A stretch of DNA of 37,614 bases from Fibrobacteria bacterium (GTDB lineage: Bacteria; Fibrobacterota; Fibrobacteria; UBA11236): the NCBI GenBank assembly GCA_025360005.1, contig JANYDA010000038.1, positions 1-37,614 on the forward strand, given 5' to 3'. How positions within the stretch are numbered: the first letter of the stretch is position 1; the number at the start of each line of letters is the position of its first letter. The notes beneath the pieces are model-generated. The model was not told where the DNA came from. It did not search any database and saw nothing but the letters and a program-made list of their open reading frames with translations. A program made the position numbers and the translations under genes. Shown one piece after another: positions 31,396 to 37,614 of the stretch.

Positions 31396-31424
31396 CTGAC
31401 AGCCATCCCACCATTTTTTACCTT
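31396..31424 (+). promoter_or_regulatory. Candidate gatB promoter
   Basis: CTGACA (31396-31401), five of six bases of the -35 consensus, is followed after 17 bases by TACCTT (31419-31424), a weak -10. Transcription from about 31431 would make gatB leaderless, which fits the lack of a Shine-Dalgarno sequence before its ATG at 31432. Confidence 0.35.
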
Positions 31425-31431
31425 ATCCCGC

Positions 31432-32883
31432 ATGGCTTATAGCGTTGTTATCGGATTGGAAGTGCACGCGCAGCTTTCCACCAACACCAAAATGTTCTGT
31501 GGTTGCAAGGTCGAGTTCGGCGCCGAGCCCAACACCTTGGTCTGTCCGGTTTGCTTAGGGATGCCGGGCACCCTCCCCATGCCCAACGCCAAAGCGGTCG
31601 AGTATGCCATCATGATGGGGCTCGCCTGCGATTCCCGTATCGACACCAAGGCCATGTGGACGCGCAAGAATTACTTCTACCCGGATCTTCCCAAAGGCTA
31701 TCAAATCACCCAGCAGGGCGAAAATGCCTTGTATGATCGGCCTATCTGCACCAAAGGACATCTGGACATCGATCTGGACGATGGCACGCGCAAACGCATC
31801 GGTCTCACCCGCATCCACATGGAAGAAGACGCCGGCAAGCTGATCCATGACCTTACGGTTTCCGATTCCCTGTTCGACGCCAACCGCTGCGGCACGCCGC
31901 TGATCGAAATCGTTTCCGATCCGGATTTGCGCACCCCGCGGGAAGCCTATCTATACCTGGAAAAGCTGAAGCAGATCCTGGAATACCTGGAGATCTGCGA
32001 CGCCAACATGGAGCGCGGAAACCTGCGTTGCGATGCCAACGTGTCCTTGCGCAAGGATGAGTTCGCCCCGTTCGGCAACCGCGTGGAATTGAAGAACATG
32101 AACTCCTTCCACAACATCGAGAAGGCGCTGGAATCGGAAATCGAATTGCAGGCCATGCTGCTGGATAGGGGCGAGACCATCCCCAAGCAGACCAAGCGCT
32201 GGGACGTGGCCCGCGGCGTCACCGTCGCCACACGCACTAAGGAGGAGGCCCACGACTATCGTTATTTCCCGGAGCCGGATCTGGTCCGCATCAACGTGGA
32301 CTGGAAGCACATCGAGGAAGTCAAGGCCGCCCTGCCGGAATTGCCGGAAGCCCGCCGCAAGCGCTACGTTGAAGAATACGGGATTCCCCCGTACGATGCC
32401 GCCGTCCTCACCTCGGACAAACCGGTCTCGCAATTCTACGAGCGCGTTTGCGCCGTCACCAAGGACAAGAAAGCCGCGTCCAACTGGGTGATGGGCGAAG
32501 TATTGCGCGTGGTCAAGGAGCGGACGATTTCCGTTTGGGACCTGAAGTTTACGCCCGAGCAATTGGGAGATCTCGTCAACTTGATCGGGGACGGAACCAT
32601 CTCGGGCAAAATAGCCAAGGCGGTGTTCGAGGACATGCTCGCGGACGGCAAGGCACCGGGGCAAATCGTCAAGGACAAGAACCTGGTTGTCATCAACGAT
32701 AGCGGCGCCATCGAGGCTTACATCAGGGACGTTTTGGAAAAGAACCAGGACTCCGTGGTCGCGTATAAAGCCGGTAAAGTGAAGCTGCTCGGCTTCTTCG
32801 TAGGCCAGGTCATGAAGGCCAGCGGTGGCAAAGCCGGTCCCGATCAGGTCAACCAGATCCTGAAAAAGCATCTGGAAGGGTAG
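31432..32883 (+). CDS. gatB: Asp-tRNA(Asn)/Glu-tRNA(Gln) amidotransferase subunit B
   Basis: GatB is the tRNA-binding and kinase subunit of GatCAB, which converts Glu-tRNA(Gln) and/or Asp-tRNA(Asn) to the amide forms. The 483-residue protein begins YSVVIGLEVHAQLSTNTKMFCGC and has zinc-binding C23-G-C25 and C38-P-V-C41. GNLRCDANVSLRK, HDYRYFPEPDLVRI and the C-terminal YqeY-like tail (LGFFVGQVMKASGGKAGPDQVNQILKKHLEG) are typical. No gatA or gatC is adjacent. A four-base gap precedes a small membrane protein gene. Confidence 0.97.
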   Translation: MAYSVVIGLEVHAQLSTNTKMFCGCKVEFGAEPNTLVCPVCLGMPGTLPMPNAKAVEYAIMMGLACDSRIDTKAMWTRKNYFYPDLPKGYQITQQGENALYDRPICTKGHLDIDLDDGTRKRIGLTRIHMEEDAGKLIHDLTVSDSLFDANRCGTPLIEIVSDPDLRTPREAYLYLEKLKQILEYLEICDANMERGNLRCDANVSLRKDEFAPFGNRVELKNMNSFHNIEKALESEIELQAMLLDRGETIPKQTKRWDVARGVTVATRTKEEAHDYRYFPEPDLVRINVDWKHIEEVKAALPELPEARRKRYVEEYGIPPYDAAVLTSDKPVSQFYERVCAVTKDKKAASNWVMGEVLRVVKERTISVWDLKFTPEQLGDLVNLIGDGTISGKIAKAVFEDMLADGKAPGQIVKDKNLVVINDSGAIEAYIRDVLEKNQDSVVAYKAGKVKLLGFFVGQVMKASGGKAGPDQVNQILKKHLEG

Positions 32884-32887
32884 GCTT

Positions 32888-33211
32888 TTGCGTGGCCTTT
32901 TCCTCCTGGTAGTACCGGCCTTGTTACTGGCCAAGATCGCTCCGGTAAAACCTATCGCAGGCGACACCGCGCAAGCGGCTTCGATAAAGATCCCGGCAAC
33001 TACCACCCCCGCTCTCCCTGTCAGTTCCCAACTTCCCCAAGATTCCAAGGCCAAAGACTCTCTGGCCGTAGTCCCGCCCAAATCCAGAAGCGATACCGTG
33101 ATAGTGGCCAAGCACGCATTCGATCATCGTGAGCAAATCATTACCGGAAGCGTGATCATGAGCTGCCTGGTGCTGATGCTGGTGGCCATGAATAACTACA
33201 ATCCCAGGTAA
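32888..33211 (+). CDS. Small membrane or secreted protein of unknown function
   Basis: A 107-residue frame with TTG start four bases after the gatB stop. It has a hydrophobic N-terminus (GLFLLVVPALLLAKI) that could be a signal peptide, a Pro/Ser/Thr/Ala-rich middle, and a C-terminal hydrophobic stretch (ITGSVIMSCLVLMLVAMNNYNPR) that could be a membrane helix. No family recognised. Position suggests it is transcribed with gatB. Length and composition are typical of small envelope proteins, but the gene is not certain. Confidence 0.5.
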   Translation: MRGLFLLVVPALLLAKIAPVKPIAGDTAQAASIKIPATTTPALPVSSQLPQDSKAKDSLAVVPPKSRSDTVIVAKHAFDHREQIITGSVIMSCLVLMLVAMNNYNPR

Positions 33212-33220
33212 AAAACTCGC

Positions 33221-33262
33221 TAATCCCGAGAGGAATGGATTGATCTTTCCCTGGGATTATTT
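33221..33262 (+). terminator. Candidate terminator hairpin after the gatB transcript
   Basis: TAATCCC (33221-33227) and GGGATTA (33253-33259) form a perfect seven-base stem; an inner partial stem may involve AGG (33231-33233) with CCT (33250-33252). TTTATATT follows, giving a weak U-rich tail. The right arm overlaps the spacer of the candidate rho promoter. Confidence 0.5.
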
Positions 33263-33267
33263 ATATT
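33240..33267 (+). promoter_or_regulatory. Sigma70-type promoter upstream of rho
   Basis: TTGATC (33240-33245) and TATATT (33262-33267) are 16 bases apart. Transcription would begin near 33273, giving a leader of about 400 bases before the rho ATG at 33674. The elements overlap the right half of the gatB terminator hairpin. Confidence 0.55.
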
Positions 33268-33271
33268 AAGC

Positions 33272-33421
33272 ATGTCCACTAAGCTTCAATTCCGCCGTAT
33301 AGTCCGGAAAAGCGTCAAAGTTCAGGCATTGACCAGCAACAGAAACGACCATCTAAATCGGCCCAGTCAAAAACGCTTTTCGTTGCTTCGTATCCGGACA
33401 AATGGCTATACTTGCCATTGA
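33272..33421 (+). CDS. Possible 49-residue basic peptide in the rho leader
   Basis: The frame MSTKLQFRRIVRKSVK... ends NGYTCH and is rich in Arg and Lys (12 of 49). Its ATG coincides with the predicted rho transcript start, so it would be translated as a leaderless message or not at all; no Shine-Dalgarno is present. Similarity to any known protein was not recognised. It may be chance, but rho genes are known to be autoregulated through their leaders, so a translated leader peptide is plausible. Confidence 0.25.
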   Translation: MSTKLQFRRIVRKSVKVQALTSNRNDHLNRPSQKRFSLLRIRTNGYTCH

Positions 33422-33673
33422 AGCTTACCGATAAAAAGCAATTCCCCCTTCGACAACCTGGACCTTTCCAGACCATGTCTGCAGGTGGGGAAAGTGGAAA
33501 TCCAATACGGGTTTTCTGGAAACAAAATTACGGGCCCTTGGGTAAAAATCCCTTCGGCCTCGCGGGGAACCGGATACCGGGCGGATAATCCGCCTAAGTG
33601 TGATTCCTGAACCGATCGCGCCCAACCGAATCCATATGGATAAAGAAAATGCAAACCAAACGAGGGATCTTGA
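33422..33673 (+). promoter_or_regulatory. Structured rho mRNA leader
   Basis: This stretch of about 250 bases before rho has no gene, but two clear hairpins. The first combines CAGAC-CAT-GTCTG (33469-33481) with outer arms CTTTC (33464-33468) and GAAAG (33490-33494). The second is GGCGGA-TAA-TCCGCC (33580-33594), and its left arm overlaps an alternative stem CCGG-ATA-CCGG (33570-33580). Mutually exclusive stems suggest a switch, such as Rho-dependent attenuation or protein binding. A GAGGG Shine-Dalgarno (from 33662) precedes the rho ATG. Confidence 0.45.
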
Positions 33674-35239
33674 ATGCAAGATAGGAATCCCACTGAAATG
33701 ATTACCAACGAGAATCGCGACGATGAAATCCTGGAACCGGAGATGGATGAGCGCCTGGAAGAGCGCCAAGAGGAACCGGACATCGATGACGACGACGATG
33801 ATGACCTGGACGAGCATGATGGCTCCGAGCCCGAAGGCAACATCGACGGCAATGTCGAGGGTCAGCCGGACAAGGCATTCGACCCCAACCGCCAACTCAA
33901 GAACCTGACCCAGATCTCGCATGAGTCGAACGACAGCCTTAGGCGCCGCCGCAAGCGCGCCAAGGTCAGCAAGCTCCAGAACCGGGGCGGCCAGAACGGC
34001 AACGGAAACCAGAACAACGGCCGGGACAATCGCGACAACAGGGATAATAGGGACAACCGCGGCAAGCGCAAGGGCGGCCGCGATCGCGAAGACTCCGGCC
34101 ATGATTTCACCATCGACTTCGACCCGCGCTCGGAAACCGAGGAATATACCGGATTCATCCAGTTGACCGACGGCGGCCATGCCTTCATGCGTTCGGAGAA
34201 GGTCAGCTTTACCCCCCAGGATGCGGACATCCTGGTCCCGCGGGAAATCGTATCCCGCTTCGGACTCAGGTCCGGGCACAAGATCCACGGCATCGTGCGC
34301 GGCAAGAAGAACCGCCGCCAGAAGGTGGTGACCAACCTGCTGGAAGTGCAGGATCAGCCCCTGGACATCTACCGTCCCTCGCCCATGTTCCACACCTTGA
34401 CGAGCGTGAACCCCTTCGAGTTCTACCGCCTCTCTTCGCCGGTGGACACGGACAAATCCATGATCCTGCTGGAGCTTTTGACGCCCATCGGCAAAGGCCA
34501 GCGCGGCCTCATCGTGGCCCCGCCGCGCACGGGCAAGACCATGCTCATGGAGAAGATCGCCAACGGCATCGCCTACAACCATCCGGAAGCGGACGTGATG
34601 CTGCTGCTCATCGACGAACGGCCGGAAGAAGTGACGCATCTGACCCGCAAGATCAAGGGCAAGGTATACGCCTCCTGCCTGGATAAGCCCATCGAAGAGC
34701 ATATCGCCCTGACCCAGATGGTCATCGATATCGCCCAGCGCAAGGTGGAGTCCGGCAAGGACGTGGTGATCCTGTTGGATTCCATCACCCGCATGAGCCG
34801 CGCCTACAACAACCAGTTGAAATCCTCCGGACGCACCTTGTCCGGCGGCGTGGACGCCAAAGCCTTGCAAGAGCCCAAGAAATTCTTCGGCGCGGCGCGC
34901 AAGCTGGAAGAAGGCGGCAGCCTTACTATCATCGCCACCACTTTGGTGCAGACCGGCTCGCAGATGGACGAAGTGATCTTCCAGGAATTCAAAGGCACGG
35001 GTAATATGGAGTTGGTGCTCAACCGCCGCCTGGCGGAAAAGCGCATCTATCCCGCCATCGATATCGCCATGTCGGGAACGCGGCGCGAGGAGCTTATCCT
35101 CCCGCCGGAGTTCTTCAAGGCGGCCACCAAATTCCGCCGCTACCTGTCCAACATGACGGAAGCCAACCAGATGCCCGCGGCCATCCAGGCGCTGGAGAAA
35201 TTCAAGAGCACGACCGACTTCGTGGTGGCGTTCCAATAA
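33674..35239 (+). CDS. rho: Transcription termination factor Rho
   Basis: Rho is a hexameric RNA helicase that ends transcription. The conserved part runs from about residue 150: RNA-binding cold-shock-like domain ([39 protein letters not shown]), P-loop A-P-P283-R-T-G-K-T289, [23 protein letters not shown] and the R-loop region [24 protein letters not shown]. The P-loop has PPRTGKT where E. coli has PPKAGKT. Residues 1-140 are unusual: an acidic run ([14 protein letters not shown]), a basic run (RRRRKRAK), then N-R-D repeats near 115-130. The canonical N-terminal helix bundle is absent. Disordered insertions of this kind in Bacteroides Rho promote condensates. Confidence 0.97.
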   Translation: MQDRNPTEMITNENRDDEILEPEMDERLEERQEEPDIDDDDDDDLDEHDGSEPEGNIDGNVEGQPDKAFDPNRQLKNLTQISHESNDSLRRRRKRAKVSKLQNRGGQNGNGNQNNGRDNRDNRDNRDNRGKRKGGRDREDSGHDFTIDFDPRSETEEYTGFIQLTDGGHAFMRSEKVSFTPQDADILVPREIVSRFGLRSGHKIHGIVRGKKNRRQKVVTNLLEVQDQPLDIYRPSPMFHTLTSVNPFEFYRLSSPVDTDKSMILLELLTPIGKGQRGLIVAPPRTGKTMLMEKIANGIAYNHPEADVMLLLIDERPEEVTHLTRKIKGKVYASCLDKPIEEHIALTQMVIDIAQRKVESGKDVVILLDSITRMSRAYNNQLKSSGRTLSGGVDAKALQEPKKFFGAARKLEEGGSLTIIATTLVQTGSQMDEVIFQEFKGTGNMELVLNRRLAEKRIYPAIDIAMSGTRREELILPPEFFKAATKFRRYLSNMTEANQMPAAIQALEKFKSTTDFVVAFQ

Positions 35240-35652
35240 TGCATATCGAAGTTTCCGGCACCCCGGATTTCAAGTTCCGGGCCAAAGCCGGCAACGGATA
35301 TGCCTTCGATATCGGCGCCTCCAAATCCATCGGCGGCGATGAAAGCGGTTTCCGCCCCATGGAGTTGGTCTTGGCGGCCCTGGCCACCTGTTCCGGTATC
35401 GATGCGGTCAACATCCTCAAGAAGTCCCGCGTGCCTTTCACGTCCATCGATATCGACGTGGACGGCGACCGGAAAGATGCCATCCCGGCGCCCTTCACAA
35501 AGATCACCGTGACCTTCCGGATCCACGGGCAGGGGATAGACCGGGCCAAGGCCGAAAAAGCCGTTTCCCTGAGCCTGGAAAAATATTGCTCCGTATCCGC
35601 CTCGCTGGATCCGGGCATCTCAATCACCGCGGTAACCGTTCTCGATTCCTGA
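35239..35652 (+). CDS. OsmC-family thiol peroxidase-like protein
   Basis: The 137-residue protein has the OsmC/Ohr fold and its two redox cysteines: C51 in LAALATCSGIDAVNILKK and C117 in EKYCSVSASL. The 'GFRPMELVLAALATC' stretch is the usual first-cysteine context. Such proteins reduce organic hydroperoxides or act in related redox chemistry; whether this is OsmC or a YhfA-like paralogue is unclear. The ATG overlaps the rho stop by one base, so it is probably co-transcribed with rho, which is unusual. Confidence 0.88.
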   Translation: MHIEVSGTPDFKFRAKAGNGYAFDIGASKSIGGDESGFRPMELVLAALATCSGIDAVNILKKSRVPFTSIDIDVDGDRKDAIPAPFTKITVTFRIHGQGIDRAKAEKAVSLSLEKYCSVSASLDPGISITAVTVLDS

Positions 35653-35663
35653 ACCAGGCGGAT

Positions 35664-36377
35664 CTAGGCGAGGTATTCCGCGACCAGCCACTCGCGGCTG
35701 CCGTCCGCATGCCGCACCTGCAGATGCCCCTGACCGTTGACGGCTAGGGGAAGCACCAAAGGCTTTCCCGGCCGATCGCGGATGATGTGGGCGCGATCCC
35801 AATCCACCTTGCCTTGCCATCGCAACAGGATACTTTCGGCGGCATAGGCTTCAGCATCCTTGGGCGCGGCCTGCACGCGCCGGTACAAATCATCGATCAG
35901 GGCATCCTTCCCATCCAACGGCATTCCCGCCTGGCCCAGGCAGGCGCTGGGCGTGCCGCCGTCCGTAACCTCCGGGGCCGCCGCTACGTTGATGCCGATT
36001 CCGATCAAGAGGAATTCCCCGTAAGATTCCATCAGGATACCGGCGGCTTTTCCGCCCTTGATGAGGAGATCATTGGGCCATTTCAGAGTCAGGCATTTTC
36101 TGGAGTCGGTCGGGAGCAGAGCGGCGGCGGCTTCCCACAAATGCAATCCCATTTCCAACGGCAACAGCGCCAGGCGCGCGGGCGGCAGGTGGCGGCGGTT
36201 GACGCCCAAGGTCACATAGATGTTACCTGGGCGGCTTTGCCAGGGGCGGCCCCGGGTGCCTTTGCCCCGGGTCTGGGCCTCCGCCGAGACCAGTAGGAAG
36301 TCCTGGGAAGCGGCCAGGCCTTTCGCCGCCTCCATGGTGGAGTCGACGCTTGCCAATTTGAGTTCGGACGTTTGCAT
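35664..36377 (-). CDS. birA: Biotin-protein ligase (class I, no DNA-binding domain)
   Basis: The enzyme activates biotin with ATP and attaches it to carrier lysines such as the acetyl-CoA carboxylase carrier protein. With the ATG at 36377 it has 237 residues. Motifs: G38-K-G-T-R-G-R-P-W46 (family GRGRxGRxW), K99-W-P-N-D103, G109-K-A-A-G-I-L115 and GIGINV near 126-131. The C-terminal SH3-like domain ends VRHADGSREWLVAEYLA. The N-terminal helix-turn-helix of regulator-type BirA is missing, so it should not be a repressor. It is divergent from the outer-membrane protein gene. Confidence 0.92.
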   Translation of the reverse strand: MQTSELKLASVDSTMEAAKGLAASQDFLLVSAEAQTRGKGTRGRPWQSRPGNIYVTLGVNRRHLPPARLALLPLEMGLHLWEAAAALLPTDSRKCLTLKWPNDLLIKGGKAAGILMESYGEFLLIGIGINVAAAPEVTDGGTPSACLGQAGMPLDGKDALIDDLYRRVQAAPKDAEAYAAESILLRWQGKVDWDRAHIIRDRPGKPLVLPLAVNGQGHLQVRHADGSREWLVAEYLA

Positions 36378-36427
36378 GCGGCCCCTTCGGCGCCCCGCGC
36401 CGGATCGACGCAAGCAAATGTAGATCC

Positions 36428-37614
36428 ATGGCTTGCCGCACGTACGCCGGGAGGCCTATAATCCTGGTAATGGCGGCGTTATCCATGCTCCTGGCAATAT
36501 GCCTATCCGCTTCGGCGGAAGGCGAATCCGCTTCGGCTGCGGGCCCGCCCGATGAAACCGGCCTTCCCGGCGTATTTGAAACACATTCCTCCCGGGCCAT
36601 GAGGACGGGCGCCTGGTTGTTGGGAGTTTCCGATCTTACCCTGAGCGGTCTTTCCATGATCGAAGATGCCAAGGTGACCGTTGTCCCCGCGGGGGAGCCG
36701 GGCGGCGATAAGACCCTCGACGGGGCCGTTTCTTCCTTGCGGGGATTCCTGGCCGGCGGACTGGGGCTGGGGTTTGATCTGGCGTTGCAGGTTCCCTGGT
36801 ATTATGAGAGGCTGCCCGGTGCGCGGGATAAAGCGGGCCTGTGGAGCCTGGGGGATGTTTCCGCCATCCTGCTAGCGGAGCTGCCCTGGGAAATCCCGTA
36901 TACGTCCTTCTCCGTTTTCGCCCTGGCATCCGTCCCCACTTCATCGGACAACGGCGCCGTGCTGCCGAAACGCCTGGGTTACCATCCCGCCCGGGACCGT
37001 TACCCCGATCCGGTGGCGAACGCTTCCGGATTCAAAAATGCCGACGCCGGTTTGGGGGCGGGCGTATCCTTCCATCTTGGCCAGGAAGCCCTGGGTGGCC
37101 CGCAGGTGGCCGTGCATGCGAACCTTTCCGCTGATCGGGCCTTGGCGTCCAAGGGCAATCCCAGGGGTAACCTGGCTGCTTCCCTGGCTGCGGAAGCCTA
37201 CCTGTCGCCCTGGCTCCGGATGGAGGGCGAGCTGCGTCACCAACTGCAAGTGACCGACCCGGACGGCCTCGCCAATCCCGCCGGCCGCGCGACCACATTG
37301 GGGGCGGGTTTGGGATGCATGGCCCCCTACGGGCTCAGCCTGCGCCTGGGCGGCGTGATCGCGCCCCTGGACTGGAATCCTTATCGCAATCTGGTCTATC
37401 GCGACGGGGACGGCGGAGAGATGGCCATGAAATACCGGGGGCAACCCACCTTATCGGGTTTTCTGCAAGTGGCCTGGCAGGGATTTCCCATCGGCCGTGA
37501 CACCGATCATGACGGCATTCCCGACAGCCGGGATAAATGCCCCCTGGTGCCGGAGGACCGCGATGGGTTCCAGGACGAAGACGGATGCCCCGATCCGGAC
37601 AACGATGCGGACGG
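36428..37614 (+). CDS. Outer-membrane beta-barrel protein with thrombospondin type 3 repeats, truncated by the window end
   Basis: The frame is open from ATG 36428 to the window edge (395 complete codons). The start is a signal peptide (basic, hydrophobic 11-27, S-A-S-A30 before EGES). Residues about 50-355 have alternating strands rich in glycine and aromatic residues, e.g. GLGLGFDLALQVPWYYE and GLGAGVSFHLG, as in outer-membrane barrels. From about 358 are calcium-binding type 3 repeats: DTDHDGIPDSRDKCPLVPED and DGFQDEDGCPDPDNDAD, which usually link a barrel to a C-terminal OmpA peptidoglycan-binding domain. That domain is beyond the window. Other ATGs at 36470 and 36485 are possible starts. 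Divergent from birA. Confidence 0.82.
   Translation, partial: MACRTYAGRPIILVMAALSMLLAICLSASAEGESASAAGPPDETGLPGVFETHSSRAMRTGAWLLGVSDLTLSGLSMIEDAKVTVVPAGEPGGDKTLDGAVSSLRGFLAGGLGLGFDLALQVPWYYERLPGARDKAGLWSLGDVSAILLAELPWEIPYTSFSVFALASVPTSSDNGAVLPKRLGYHPARDRYPDPVANASGFKNADAGLGAGVSFHLGQEALGGPQVAVHANLSADRALASKGNPRGNLAASLAAEAYLSPWLRMEGELRHQLQVTDPDGLANPAGRATTLGAGLGCMAPYGLSLRLGGVIAPLDWNPYRNLVYRDGDGGEMAMKYRGQPTLSGFLQVAWQGFPIGRDTDHDGIPDSRDKCPLVPEDRDGFQDEDGCPDPDNDAD

Noticed and set aside
33425-35236. Long open frame (603 residues) on the minus strand opposite rho
   Set aside because: Rho is unmistakable on the plus strand; the antisense frame is a by-product of its GC-rich codon use and has no recognised motifs.

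Overview
This GC-rich window encodes a diderm (Gram-negative-type) bacterium's mostly core and housekeeping genes. The evidence is many signal peptides, two beta-barrel-like outer-membrane proteins, a secretin and pseudopilins, and a lipoprotein. Late menaquinone genes of the futalosine-pathway type, a Rho with a long disordered N-terminus, and an outer-membrane protein with thrombospondin type 3 repeats would fit the FCB side of the tree, possibly Fibrobacterota. That placement is inference; no 16S rRNA or ribosomal protein is present. There is no phage, insertion sequence, CRISPR array or defence island, and base composition looks even.

Layout. 1-2013: tadA, a RimJ-like acetyltransferase, the bacterial SRP RNA (not a protein gene) in a short gap, and peptide deformylase. 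2076-5274: a cell-wall peptide recycling group, with L-Ala-D/L-Glu-type epimerase divergent from an MpaA-like M14 amidase, which overlaps a glycosyltransferase. 5295-11451: a putatively exported TldD/TldE-like pair, convergent with an SppA protease that carries a beta-barrel-like N-terminal domain. 11608-14575: small or poorly known genes (an ACP-like protein without the phosphopantetheine serine, a lipoprotein, an unknown protein), greB, tRNA-Phe(GAA) with a near-consensus promoter, and a possible AMIN-type envelope protein. 14762-16944: menG, ubiX and mqnP for late menaquinone synthesis, then a convergent PHP phosphoesterase.

17831-30472 is one tightly packed forward run: der, plsY, a MerR-type regulator, then type II secretion genes in the order L, M, C, K, I, J, E, D, ending in a SprT-like metalloprotease. 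Almost every junction overlaps by 1-4 bases or more. GspF, the major pseudopilin GspG, GspH and the prepilin peptidase are absent and must lie elsewhere if the machine works. Two of its parts are unusual: GspJ contains two back-to-back EF-hand calcium loops, and the GspK-like protein ends in a repetitive beta-rich domain.

30520-37614: trmB, gatB, a small membrane protein, then a roughly 400-base structured leader before rho, an OsmC protein, a biotin-protein ligase without DNA-binding domain, and the start of an outer-membrane protein with calcium-binding repeats that runs off the window.

The strongest leads for something new are the exported TldD/TldE pair next to the SppA fusion, the EF-hand pseudopilin, the beta-rich GspK, the structured rho leader, and two genes whose only plausible start codon is CTG.
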